Assembly: GCA_022792815.1 (NCBI GenBank)
Contig: JAAWBS010000014.1
Span: 1-64,000 of the forward strand
Source of the DNA: Hungatella sp.
Lineage (GTDB): Bacteria > Bacillota > Clostridia > Lachnospirales > Lachnospiraceae
Direction of reading: 5' to 3'
DNA: 64,000 bases
Part shown: positions 33,644 to 41,909 of the stretch, in pieces
How positions within the stretch are numbered: the first letter of the stretch is position 1
How the letters are laid out: each line of letters begins with the position of its first letter
Translations under genes and position numbers: made by a program
Notes under the pieces: model-generated
What the model was told of the DNA's origin: nothing
Database searches by the model: none
What the model saw: only the letters and a program-made list of their open reading frames with translations

Positions 33644-34653
33644 CGAAGACCTCCCACGGCCTCCAGAACATGGTCTACATAGATATCCCGGATCGCCTCT
33701 GACTGTCCCAGACCCTCAAGGACGCACTCCACCTCATAGCCTTTTTGGGTGAGTACCGTCTTCCAGGAATCCTCCTCATCACCTGCCATATCATTGTTGG
33801 CGTGATCCCCGGCCACCACCATGAGAGGTTTGAGAACCACCTTCTTGTAGGTGCCCTTTTCCTCCAACGCGCGGGCCACGTCATCCAGTGCCGGCTCTGC
33901 CTCCACCGTGCCTACATAGTAATGGTCGAATCCCTCCTCTGCGAGGGTGGTCTGCATCCTCTCATACACCTGATTGGACCTGGCCTCTGTCCCGTGTCCC
34001 ATAAACACTATGGCCGTCTCCCCATCGTCAAAGGATCGGGTATCCGCCGTGATGGCCTCTGCCACTGCCTTAAAATCTTCTTCTCCGGTCAGAAGCGGAG
34101 CTCCCACTAAGATCTGGTCAAAGAGATCTCTGTACTCCTCCAACTCTGCCATCACATCCTGGTACTCAAACCCGTCCATCAGGTGGGTGGGCTGGATCAC
34201 CAGATTTTTGATCCCGTCGGCTGCTGCTCTATCCAGAGCCTCAGTCACATTGTCGATCTCAAGGCCATCCCGCTTTTTTAAGATGTCGATGATGGTCTGG
34301 GCCGTAAATGCCCTGCGCACCTCATACTGGGGACAAGCCCGGGCGATGGCTTCCTCCACTGCTCCGATCGTAACGTCCCGGCTGTCATTGTAGCTGGTTC
34401 CAAAGCTCACCACAAGGATGGCGGTATCTGATATGTTCTGATGCTCTTCCATAGTACTCTCCTTTGTCTTCTTCCCTGACACCTGGGACGGCCCTTTCTC
34501 CTCTGGTTGTGTTACGGTGTCCCTGGATGTCTCCCGGCCCAAATCGCCGGCCCCGGCGCTCTGTTCCACGTCTACCTTCCCGCAACCCTGGCAGGCAGTC
34601 AGAACTGCCGCCGCCAATGCCGCTACCAGTAATGCGGATGCTCTTCTCTTCAT
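33640..34653 (-). CDS. cbiK: Exported sirohydrochlorin cobaltochelatase-like lipoprotein (CbiK family)
   Basis: CbiK inserts cobalt into sirohydrochlorin in anaerobic cobalamin synthesis. This 337-residue protein has a CbiK core with all three expected metal-site residues: His220 (FMGHGTEARSN), Glu251 (VGTVEAEP) and His284 (VAGDHANNDMAG). Unusually it starts with a lipoprotein signal, LLVAALAAAVLTAC, with the lipid Cys at residue 21, followed by a disordered linker to about residue 75, so it should act outside the cytoplasm. A periplasmic CbiK (CbiK-P) that also binds haem is known from Desulfovibrio vulgaris. ATG 34653 has GAGGAGG about eight bases upstream. It is the first gene after a cobalamin riboswitch and overlaps the NEAT-like gene by four bases. 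Confidence 0.88.
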   Translation of the reverse strand: MKRRASALLVAALAAAVLTACQGCGKVDVEQSAGAGDLGRETSRDTVTQPEEKGPSQVSGKKTKESTMEEHQNISDTAILVVSFGTSYNDSRDVTIGAVEEAIARACPQYEVRRAFTAQTIIDILKKRDGLEIDNVTEALDRAAADGIKNLVIQPTHLMDGFEYQDVMAELEEYRDLFDQILVGAPLLTGEEDFKAVAEAITADTRSFDDGETAIVFMGHGTEARSNQVYERMQTTLAEEGFDHYYVGTVEAEPALDDVARALEEKGTYKKVVLKPLMVVAGDHANNDMAGDEEDSWKTVLTQKGYEVECVLEGLGQSEAIRDIYVDHVLEAVGGLR

Positions 34654-34737
34654 GTTGCTTCCTCCTCGTATGATTTGATGGATTGCCAAGGTCTGCGGCC
34701 CCGGCTTCTGCCATACGCCTCCAGGAAAATCTCAACA

Positions 34738-34766
34738 CGAAAAAAGGTTCCTTAATTAGGAACCTT
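34738..34766 (-). terminator. Riboswitch-controlled terminator before cbiK
   Basis: AAGGTTCC and GGAACCTT pair around a seven-base loop, followed on the minus strand by six or more T. It lies between the cobalamin aptamer and the cbiK start, the position of an expression platform, so bound cobalamin would favour termination. Confidence 0.85.
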
Positions 34767-34849
34767 CCCGCATACGACAACGCAAAGCTTTCTGATCAAA
34801 GAAAAACTGCATCATCATTATTGGTACACTTTCACAGGAAGCGCCAACA

Positions 34850-35015
34850 TAACAGGCCAAGCAGGTTTCCTGGCTTACGGCTCCTTGCTCTCCTGCGCCT
34901 TCTCATGCTTAGCATAATGGCATTCTGCAGGATCGCTCCCCGCTCACAGTGACCGGATCGCCCGGGACTTTCACCCGGTTCTCTTTTACCCGACTTCGTA
35001 AAGCCGGCACTTGAC
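34850..35015 (-). ncRNA. Cobalamin riboswitch (aptamer)
   Basis: On the minus strand the leader contains the B12 box AGCCAGGAAACCTGC (34861-34875), the paired GCCGGCTTTACGAAGTCGGG-like entry, a CCGGGTGAAAGTCCCGGG segment and TCACTGTGAGCGG, the order seen in cobalamin riboswitches. The aptamer limits are approximate. Together with the downstream terminator it should switch the operon off when cobalamin is abundant. The 434 bases between cbiK and the serine hydrolase hold this RNA, its terminator and its promoter, and no gene. Confidence 0.95.
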
Positions 35016-35046
35016 CATCTATGAAATTTTGGTTGATACCCTATTT

Positions 35047-35075
35047 ATTGTAAAGGGAATCTACAGAAATGTCAA
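35047..35075 (-). promoter_or_regulatory. Promoter of the cobalamin-riboswitch operon
   Basis: On the minus strand TTGACA (35070-35075), 17 bp and TACAAT (35047-35052), close to consensus. Transcription would start near 35040, just ahead of the aptamer. Confidence 0.85.
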
Positions 35076-35087
35076 TTGCTTTGTTCT

Positions 35088-36029
35088 TTACAGATACGGC
35101 ACAATATTCTCCCACACGCAGTCGCTGATGCCGCCTGCGTCAAACTCATGGCCGGTGACGGCGACGCAGGCATCCTGCTCGGGCAGCACGAAGATCCGCT
35201 GTCCGCCGTAGCCGTTGCCGCAGTAGGCATTGTCCCTGGCACATCTCCAGAAGAAGTATCCATACCCGGCACAGCTGTCCGGATGCTGAACCTTCCCCTC
35301 GATCTTATTGGAGATTAAGTTGGAGGTGGCCTCCTTTACCCAGGCGGCGCTAACCAGCTGCTTTCCGTTCCACTCTCCCAGATTCAGGCACAGCTGGCCG
35401 AACTTAGACAGCTCCTCGGTGGACAGATGGAGGCCACCGCATCCTAAGGTGTAGCCCTTTACCGACTCAAACCACTGAGGGTTCTTGATCCCTAATGGGG
35501 TGAAGAGTCTTGGCTTCAGCCAGTCCGTCAGCTTCTGGCCTGTCCGGTCCTGGATGATCACGGCGGTCAGATAGGGGCCGAAATTGTTATACTTCCAGTA
35601 TGTACCCGGTTTGTACGGCACGTCAAACTCTAAGGCATACTGGACCCAGTCATCATTCTCGATGGCATCTCGGACGGGCTTGTCATCATCCTTGGAATAT
35701 CCCTGAAGGATGAAATGATCGTGGCCTGTGGCCATCATAATCATATCCCGGATGGTCATAGCCATGAGATTCTCCGACGGGTGAGCCGGCAGCTTCTCGC
35801 GAAAGATCTCCGACGGCTTTTCGTCCAGACGAAGGATCCCCTCGTCGATGGCCATACCGATGGCGATGCTTAAGACACTCTTGCTGACCGAGTGAATGTC
35901 GTCTCTCCGGTTCTCCCGCCAGTCAAAGGTTCCGATGATCTTATTATGCTGCCGCACCACCACATGATACAGATTTAACTTCTTTTGGATCGTGCCCCGC
36001 ACAAATCTCTCCATTGGCAGTTGATTCAT
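35088..36029 (-). CDS. Serine hydrolase of the beta-lactamase / class C PBP family
   Basis: The 313-residue protein has the serine beta-lactamase-like motifs SVSKSVLS (SxxK, about residue 48) and YKYNN-like WKYNNFGPYL (YxN, about residue 130), with GGLHLSTEELSKFGQL and GYGYFFW typical of class C-like esterases and D-aminopeptidases. No signal peptide is visible, so it is likely cytoplasmic. ATG 36029 has AAAGGA nine bases upstream; the frame is open further upstream, inside dppF. It lies 77 bases after the dpp transporter genes and may process imported peptides. Function beyond the fold is not known. Confidence 0.85.
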   Translation of the reverse strand: MNQLPMERFVRGTIQKKLNLYHVVVRQHNKIIGTFDWRENRRDDIHSVSKSVLSIAIGMAIDEGILRLDEKPSEIFREKLPAHPSENLMAMTIRDMIMMATGHDHFILQGYSKDDDKPVRDAIENDDWVQYALEFDVPYKPGTYWKYNNFGPYLTAVIIQDRTGQKLTDWLKPRLFTPLGIKNPQWFESVKGYTLGCGGLHLSTEELSKFGQLCLNLGEWNGKQLVSAAWVKEATSNLISNKIEGKVQHPDSCAGYGYFFWRCARDNAYCGNGYGGQRIFVLPEQDACVAVTGHEFDAGGISDCVWENIVPYL

Positions 36030-36106
36030 GATTGTTTTTCCTTTCTGCTTTTTTATTCTCATGTCCAGAGGACCTGCAGAAACCGACCGGCTCCGCCTCG
36101 GCCCTC

Positions 36107-37078
36107 TCACACGGTACGGGCCGATCCATCCCCGGGGAAATGGCATGCCGCATAATGTCCCGTTTCCAGTTCTTTCAGTTCAGGCGCTTCTCTTCTGCAC
36201 TTGTCCTGACAGAACTGGCAGCGCCCCGCAAACCTGCAGCCCGGCGGCGGGTCTATGGGGGAAGGAACATCGCCCTCCAGAACCAGCCGCTCCACATGAT
36301 AGTCGATAGACGGGATGGGGACCGCACTTAAGAGAGCCTGAGTATAGGGGTGAAAAGGATGGGCAAACAGCTCCCTGCCGGAAGCCTTTTCCATGATCTT
36401 CCCCAGATACATGACCGCGATCTCGTCGCTGATATGCTTCACCACACTTAAGTCATGGGAGATGAATAAGTAGGTGAGACCGAACTTCTCCTGCAGTTCT
36501 TCCATCAGATTCAGAACCTGGGCCTGTATGGAGACATCCAGGGCCGATACCGGCTCATCCAGCACCAGAAAATCCGGGTTGAGTGCCAGAGCCCTGGCGA
36601 TGCCCACCCTCTGTCTCCGCCCTCCGTCCAGCTCATGGGGATAGGAGTTGGCCAAGCGTCTGGCCAGCCCTGCCGTCTCCATCAGCTCATAGACCTTTTC
36701 CTCCATCTCCCGCTTGTTTTGGCAGATCCTCTGGACCTTAAGAGGCTCTACGATGCTCTCAAAGACGCTTTTCCTTCCGTCCAAAGACGCATAGGGGTCC
36801 TGGAATACGATCTGGAGCTTCCTCCTGGCATGGCGCATCTTGGCCTTGTCAAACTTTCTTAGATCCTCCCCATAAAACCGGATTTCCCCGTCGGTCGCCT
36901 CCGTCAGTCTGAGAATCAGCCGCCCCACCGTAGATTTGCCGCAGCCTGATTCCCCTACCAGTCCCATGGTGCTTCCCTTTTCGATGGTGAAGCTGATATC
37001 GTCCACAGCGTGGAGCAACCCCTTTTTGGTGGGAAAATATTTTTTTAAATTTCTCACATCCAGAATCTTCTCACTCAT
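36107..37078 (-). CDS. dppF: Dipeptide/oligopeptide ABC transporter ATP-binding protein (DppF/OppF)
   Basis: The 323-residue ATPase has Walker [14 protein letters not shown], the variant signature [15 protein letters not shown] (normally LSGGQ), Walker [15 protein letters not shown] and a switch His in FISHDLSVV. The C-terminal oligopeptide-transporter region has [22 protein letters not shown] with the Cys cluster seen in the family. The LDGGR change from LSGGQ is seen in some DppF proteins and is worth noting but not disabling by itself. ATG 37078 overlaps the dppD stop by four bases. Confidence 0.93.
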   Translation of the reverse strand: MSEKILDVRNLKKYFPTKKGLLHAVDDISFTIEKGSTMGLVGESGCGKSTVGRLILRLTEATDGEIRFYGEDLRKFDKAKMRHARRKLQIVFQDPYASLDGRKSVFESIVEPLKVQRICQNKREMEEKVYELMETAGLARRLANSYPHELDGGRRQRVGIARALALNPDFLVLDEPVSALDVSIQAQVLNLMEELQEKFGLTYLFISHDLSVVKHISDEIAVMYLGKIMEKASGRELFAHPFHPYTQALLSAVPIPSIDYHVERLVLEGDVPSPIDPPPGCRFAGRCQFCQDKCRREAPELKELETGHYAACHFPGDGSARTV

Positions 37079-38055
37079 ACCGGCTTACTCCCTTCCGCAA
37101 GAATACATGTCACAAAATGGCCCGGCTCCACCTCTGTATTGGCAGGCGGCATCTCCGTACAGGCCTCGGTCTTATAGGGACAACGGGGGGCAAAATGGCA
37201 GCCCTTGGGCAGATCGGTGGGATCCGGTGTCATCCCCTCGATGGGCACCAGGGTTATGGACTCTTCCATCAGATTGGGAATGCAGGCAAACAGCCCCTTG
37301 GTATACGGGTGGGTGGGTCGGTGGAAGATCTGCTCTCTGTCTCCGTATTCCACGATCTCTCCCGCATACATAACTGCCACATAATCGCAGATCTCCGCCA
37401 CGATCCCCAGATCATGGGTGATCAGAATCATGGCTGTCTGATACTTGTCCTTCAGCTTTCTCATCAGCTCCAGCACCTGAGCCTGAATGGTCACATCCAG
37501 AGCCGTGGTGGGCTCGTCCGCGATCAGAAGCTTAGGGTTGCAGGCCAGCGCCATGGCGATAATCACCCGCTGCTTCATCCCTCCCGAAAACTGGTGGGGG
37601 AAATCTCCGGCCCGGTCTGCCCGGATTCCCACCAGCTCCAGCATCTCACAGGCTTTGGTGTAGGCATCCTTTCTGCTTAAAGCCTTATCGTGAAGCCGGA
37701 TCACCTCCATGATCTGTTCCCCCACGGTGATCACCGGATTTAGGGAGGTCATGGGATCCTGAAAGATCATGGAGATCTGCTTGCCCCGGATTTTGTGCAT
37801 GGCCTTTTTATTCTTCTTTAACAGGTCTTCCCCCTCAAAAAAGATCTCCCCGCCTCTGATCTTTGCCGGCGGGTCCGGCAGAATCTGCATCACGGCCTTT
37901 ACCGTGGTGGTCTTGCCTGCCCCCGTCTCTCCCACAAGCCCAAGGGTCTTCCCCTCCTCCAGAGAAAGGCTTAAGTTCTCCACCGCATGGACTGTCCCGT
38001 CCACAGTCACATATTGAACCGTCAGATCTTTAATTTCCAGTAAATGCTTGCTCAT
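37075..38055 (-). CDS. dppD: Dipeptide/oligopeptide ABC transporter ATP-binding protein (DppD/OppD)
   Basis: The 326-residue ATPase has Walker [15 protein letters not shown], signature [16 protein letters not shown], Walker [15 protein letters not shown], switch [11 protein letters not shown], and the C-terminal Cys cluster in [20 protein letters not shown]. It pairs with DppF to power the DppB/DppC channel. ATG 38055 has AGGAGG about 12 bases upstream. Confidence 0.94.
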   Translation of the reverse strand: MSKHLLEIKDLTVQYVTVDGTVHAVENLSLSLEEGKTLGLVGETGAGKTTTVKAVMQILPDPPAKIRGGEIFFEGEDLLKKNKKAMHKIRGKQISMIFQDPMTSLNPVITVGEQIMEVIRLHDKALSRKDAYTKACEMLELVGIRADRAGDFPHQFSGGMKQRVIIAMALACNPKLLIADEPTTALDVTIQAQVLELMRKLKDKYQTAMILITHDLGIVAEICDYVAVMYAGEIVEYGDREQIFHRPTHPYTKGLFACIPNLMEESITLVPIEGMTPDPTDLPKGCHFAPRCPYKTEACTEMPPANTEVEPGHFVTCILAEGSKPV

Positions 38056-38071
38056 ATGGTCCGCCTTCCTC

Positions 38072-38941
38072 CTAATTCTTCAGTTTTGGATCCAGGGCAT
38101 CGCGAAGTCCGTCACCCATGAGATTCATGGCAAAGACGGCAAACATGATAGCCATTCCCGGAAATGCCGTCAGGTGAGGGGCATCTCTCAAAAAGTCTCT
38201 TCCCGTGGAGAGCATGGCTCCCCACTCCGGAGTGGGAGGCACGATTCCGAGCCCGATAAAGCTCATGCTGGCACAAGAAAGGATGGCTCCGCCGATCTTT
38301 AGGGTGGCCTGAACGATCAGAGGCGCCAGGCTGTTGGGCAGGATATGGTGGACGATGATGTGGAAATCACCGGCTCCCGCCGCCCTGGACGCATCCACAA
38401 ACTCTTGATTCTTCAGGGACAACAGAGATGCCCGCATGATCCGGCAGTAGGCCGGCACGCTGGAGATTCCGATGGCGATCATCACGTTCTGAAGTCCTGT
38501 GCCCAGGGCCGCCACGATGGAAATATTTAAAAGGATGCTGGGGATGGCCATCAGGATATCCGTACAGCGCATAATCACATTGTCCAGCACACCTCCATAG
38601 TACCCGGCGATGGCGCCGAGGCTGCACCCGACCACACTGGAGATCCCTACGGCGATGAGCCCTACGGTCAGGGAAATCCTGCTGCCATAGAGGATCCTGG
38701 AAAAGATATCTCTTCCCAGCTCATCAGTGCCGAACCAGTGGGCGGCTGAGGGCGGCTGCAGGCGGTGGATCAGATCCTGCCTGACGGGATCGTAGGGGGC
38801 GATCACATCGGCGAAGATCGCAGCCAGGACTAAGACAAGCAGCATCACCATCCCCACCATGGCCTGCTTATTGCGGCAGAATCTCCGCCAGACCTCCCTC
38901 GCCTGGCTTCTCTTCTTAAATACGGTATTTTCATGCTCCAT
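38072..38941 (-). CDS. dppC: Dipeptide/oligopeptide ABC transporter permease (DppC/OppC)
   Basis: The 289-residue permease has an N-terminal cytoplasmic stretch, a first helix (MVGMVMLLVLVLAAIFADVIAPYDP), the HWFGTDELGRDIFSRILYGSRISL motif typical of DppC/OppC, and the inner-membrane transport EAA-like loop DASRAAGAGDFHIIVHHILPNSLAP. ATG 38941 has AGGAGG seven bases upstream, 11 bases after dppB. Confidence 0.94.
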   Translation of the reverse strand: MEHENTVFKKRSQAREVWRRFCRNKQAMVGMVMLLVLVLAAIFADVIAPYDPVRQDLIHRLQPPSAAHWFGTDELGRDIFSRILYGSRISLTVGLIAVGISSVVGCSLGAIAGYYGGVLDNVIMRCTDILMAIPSILLNISIVAALGTGLQNVMIAIGISSVPAYCRIMRASLLSLKNQEFVDASRAAGAGDFHIIVHHILPNSLAPLIVQATLKIGGAILSCASMSFIGLGIVPPTPEWGAMLSTGRDFLRDAPHLTAFPGMAIMFAVFAMNLMGDGLRDALDPKLKN

Positions 38942-38952
38942 ATGGGCACCTC

Positions 38953-39879
38953 CTATCTGTACTGAGAACGGATTCTCGGGTCAACATAGGCATACAGAAT
39001 GTCCACAGCCAGATTCACCAGACTGAAGGTCAGGGCAACCATCAGCACCCCTCCCTGGACCACCGGATAGTTTCTGGCCTTGATGGCATCCACCATCATC
39101 TTCCCCACACCAGGAACCGCGAAGATGGATTCGGTCAGCACAGCGCCTCCCAACAGATGTCCGAACTGGATTCCCACTGTGGTGATCACCGGAATCAGGG
39201 CATTTTTCAGGGCGTGGTGGATGATGATCTTCAGTTCTGTCTGCCCCTTGGCCTCCGCCGTGACGATATAGTCCTGGCGGATTACCTCCAGCATGCTGGA
39301 TCTGGTCATCCTGGCGATAGCCGCCGCCGAGCTGGTTCCAATGGTAACCGCCGGGAGAATCATGTATTTCCACCCGTCGAATCCAGAGGCTGGAAGCAGC
39401 TTCCACCGCAGGGCGAAGAGAAGCATAAGGAGGAGCCCCTGCCAGAAGTTGGGCATGGCGTTTCCCACCATGGCCAGGGCCATGGCGATGTTGTCGAAGA
39501 CGGAATACTGCTTGACCGCGGATACGATTCCAAATGTCAGTCCGATGATCATGGCCAGCAGGACCGAGCATCCGGCCAGCTTTAATGAATTGGGAAATGT
39601 CTGAAGGATGCGGTCCATAACCGGCTGTTTGGTGGCATAGCAGATGCCCAGATTGCCGTGAGCCACATTGACCAGATATTTCCCCAGACGTTCCAGATAG
39701 GTGCCGTTTAATCCCAGCTCCTCTCTCAGCTGCTCTGCCATCTCCGGAGTGGCATCATCCCCCAGCAGGGTATCCACCGGATCGCCGGGGGTTATGTACA
39801 GCAGCGTGAACACGATGATGATAACCCCCAGCATAACCGGAATCATCAGCAGCAGTCTCCGTATGGTGTATTTCAGCAT
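38953..39879 (-). CDS. dppB: Dipeptide/oligopeptide ABC transporter permease (DppB/OppB)
   Basis: The 308-residue permease starts MLKYTIRRLLLMIPVMLGVIIIVFTLLYITPGDPV, a DppB/OppB hallmark, with six helices and the EAA-like loop TAEAKGQTELKIIIHHALKNALIPVITTVG. It precedes dppC by 11 bases. ATG 39879 has AAGGAAGG about seven bases upstream. Confidence 0.95.
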   Translation of the reverse strand: MLKYTIRRLLLMIPVMLGVIIIVFTLLYITPGDPVDTLLGDDATPEMAEQLREELGLNGTYLERLGKYLVNVAHGNLGICYATKQPVMDRILQTFPNSLKLAGCSVLLAMIIGLTFGIVSAVKQYSVFDNIAMALAMVGNAMPNFWQGLLLMLLFALRWKLLPASGFDGWKYMILPAVTIGTSSAAAIARMTRSSMLEVIRQDYIVTAEAKGQTELKIIIHHALKNALIPVITTVGIQFGHLLGGAVLTESIFAVPGVGKMMVDAIKARNYPVVQGGVLMVALTFSLVNLAVDILYAYVDPRIRSQYR

Positions 39880-39970
39880 GGCAGAACCTTCCTTTCCTGT
39901 TTTCTCGGGTCCCGGAACCGGAAAGTTGTCTGCCTTGCCGCCTTTCCGGTCCTGAGACCCTGTATCATTA

Positions 39971-41611
39971 CTATTCTACAAAATAGACGCTTCGGAAATC
40001 ATACATGGCCGTCGGTACCGGGACGAACCCGCGAACCTTGCTGCTGGCTCCGATGATGTTCTTGGTGAATGCCAGGTAGATAAAAGGAGATTCCTCGTGA
40101 ATCAGCTTCTGAGCTTCCACTACCAGCTCCGCTCTCTTCTCGGCATCCACCGTCACCACGATCGCATCCAAAACCTTGTCCACGTCCGGACTCGACAGGT
40201 TGGCTCTGGCGCTTCCGCTGTACATCCTGTCTGTATGGAACATGTTGTAGAGACCTGCTCCTGCCTCAAAGATCTCAAAGTTGGTTCCCGCGCAGCACAG
40301 CTCCTGTTCACCTTTATTGAGAGAAGAGGTGAGGGCTCCGGACTCTGTCGGCTTTAACACTAAGGTCACCCCGATCTCTCCCCACATCTGCTGCAAAAGC
40401 TCTGCCAGCATGTTGTTAGTAGAATTGGCCAAGTACATAAATTCTACCTCCAGACCGTCGCCGCATCCGGCCTCCGCCAGAAGCTCCTTGGCCTTCTCCA
40501 CATTGTACTCATAGGGTGTCAGGTCTGAGGTGTGTCCCGGAAGGGTGTTGGGAACCACGCTGTCCATGACATCCGATGTCTTTTCTCCATAGCATACCAC
40601 CCGAATGGCCTCTTTATCCGTAGCGTAGTTTAGAGCCTGGCGGACACGCTTATCTTTAAATACTTCCTTCTGGCAGTTAAACGCGATGTAGCGGTCCGTA
40701 GCTCCGGTGCTGATGATCAGCTGAGTATCCGGATTCTCATCGATCCGGTCCGCATCCGCGTTGGGCAGTCCCAGAGTGATGTCCACGCCGCCGCTTTCCA
40801 GGTCAATAGTGCGGCTTGCGCTCTCGGTGATGATCCTGAACTTAATGGTTTTTAAGACGGAAGGCTCTCTCCAGTAATTGTCATTGCGCTCGACGGTGAT
40901 ATTGTCCCCTGCGGTCCAGGATACGAATTTATAGGCTCCCGTTCCCACTGGTGCCCGCCCGAAAGCATCATCACCCATCTCGGTCACCACCTTCTCCGGA
41001 ACGATGCTTAAGGCCTCGGAGCAGACCTGGGCTTCTGTAAATGCCCACGGCTCCAAAGTTCTCAGGATAAAGGTGTAATCGTCCGGAGTCTCATATCCCT
41101 CCGGGTCAAACTGGGATGCAGCGTTATTACCCTGGGTGCCGTCATGGACTCTCTTAAAGCTGAACAGCACATCTGCGGAGGTCAGCGGATCGCCGTTGTG
41201 GAACTTCACATCTTTTCTCAAATGAAATTTCCATGTGCACTCATCCACCTGCTCCCAGCTCTCCGCCAGACAGGGGGAGGGATTTAAATCCGTGTCAAAC
41301 TCCAAAAGGGTGTCAAAAAGATTGCCCTCGATCATGCGCTTTACGACTACATTATTTCCCAACGGATCCAGGGTTGCCGGTTCCCGGTCAAATGCCACCA
41401 CCAGCGTATCCCTGTCCGATTTCTGCTCCCCCTCACTTGCCTCCACAGGACCTTTATTCACTCCTGCCGCCGCCTCACTGGTCTGCTCTGTGGCTTCCTG
41501 TACAGACTGAGCTTCAGACGCAGACGGCTCCTGTGCCCTCTTCCCGCCGCAAGCCGTAAGCGACAGCCCCATACACAGGACCAGGGTGAGACTTAACAAT
41601 CGTTTTTTCAT
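39971..41611 (-). CDS. dppA: Dipeptide/oligopeptide-binding lipoprotein (SBP family 5)
   Basis: The 546-residue protein has a lipoprotein signal ending LSLTACGG (Cys about 21), a disordered linker, then the family-5 binding fold: LVVAFDREPATLDPLGNNVVV, LAESWEQVDECTWKFHLRKDVKFHNGDPLTSADVLFSFKR and DKRVRQALNYATDKEAI. It captures peptides for the Dpp channel outside the membrane. ATG 41611 follows AAGGAGG. It is first in the operon, which explains a high expected level. Whether it prefers di- or oligopeptides, or another ligand such as nickel, cannot be decided. Confidence 0.94.
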   Translation of the reverse strand: MKKRLLSLTLVLCMGLSLTACGGKRAQEPSASEAQSVQEATEQTSEAAAGVNKGPVEASEGEQKSDRDTLVVAFDREPATLDPLGNNVVVKRMIEGNLFDTLLEFDTDLNPSPCLAESWEQVDECTWKFHLRKDVKFHNGDPLTSADVLFSFKRVHDGTQGNNAASQFDPEGYETPDDYTFILRTLEPWAFTEAQVCSEALSIVPEKVVTEMGDDAFGRAPVGTGAYKFVSWTAGDNITVERNDNYWREPSVLKTIKFRIITESASRTIDLESGGVDITLGLPNADADRIDENPDTQLIISTGATDRYIAFNCQKEVFKDKRVRQALNYATDKEAIRVVCYGEKTSDVMDSVVPNTLPGHTSDLTPYEYNVEKAKELLAEAGCGDGLEVEFMYLANSTNNMLAELLQQMWGEIGVTLVLKPTESGALTSSLNKGEQELCCAGTNFEIFEAGAGLYNMFHTDRMYSGSARANLSSPDVDKVLDAIVVTVDAEKRAELVVEAQKLIHEESPFIYLAFTKNIIGASSKVRGFVPVPTAMYDFRSVYFVE

Positions 41612-41694
41612 AACGTATTCCTCCTTGTCTTTTTTCTGTCCGGTTCACACATCCTGCTCCTTCCGATGTGGTGTCCCGGTGAAAAAGGTTCTTA

Positions 41695-41715
41695 CTGTCT
41701 GTCTCTGACAGACAG
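41695..41715. repeat. Perfect inverted repeat in the dppA leader
   Basis: CTGTCTGTC and GACAGACAG pair perfectly around TCT. It lies just downstream of the predicted dppA start of transcription (near 41728), so it could be an operator or a 5' hairpin in the mRNA. Confidence 0.75.
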
Positions 41716-41734
41716 ATGTAATTACCTTTTTATC

Positions 41735-41763
41735 ATTATACATATTTTCTGATTATTTGTAAA
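41735..41763 (-). promoter_or_regulatory. Promoter of the dpp operon
   Basis: On the minus strand TTTACA (41758-41763), 17 bp and TATAAT (41735-41740). The leader to dppA would be about 117 bases. Confidence 0.8.
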
Positions 41764-41787
41764 ATTTATTAATATTATTAAAATGTT

Positions 41788-41815
41788 TTGTTTTTCTTAT
41801 AATTTATGGTAAAAT
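41788..41815 (+). promoter_or_regulatory. Probable promoter of the LysR-type regulator
   Basis: TTGTTT (41788-41793), 16 bp and TAAAAT (41810-41815). It is divergent from the dpp promoter, about 25 bp away, a spacing typical for a LysR regulator acting on both. The rest of the 298-base gap (41612-41909) holds only the dpp promoter, its leader and this region. Confidence 0.5.
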
Positions 41816-41909
41816 ATGATGATATAGGAATCGTATCTCGAAATCACGGAAATACTCGCAGAAGTCATACCTGACATGTGTGACATGCCATAGGACGCGG
41901 AGGATGATT

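Noticed and set aside
32513-33682. 389-codon plus-strand frame opposite the NEAT-like gene
   Set aside because: No start site signals. The minus-strand gene has coupled starts and stops with its neighbours.
36030-36146. Longer N-terminus of the serine hydrolase
   Set aside because: The extension overlaps the end of dppF and lacks a ribosome site; ATG 36029 has AAAGGA at good distance.
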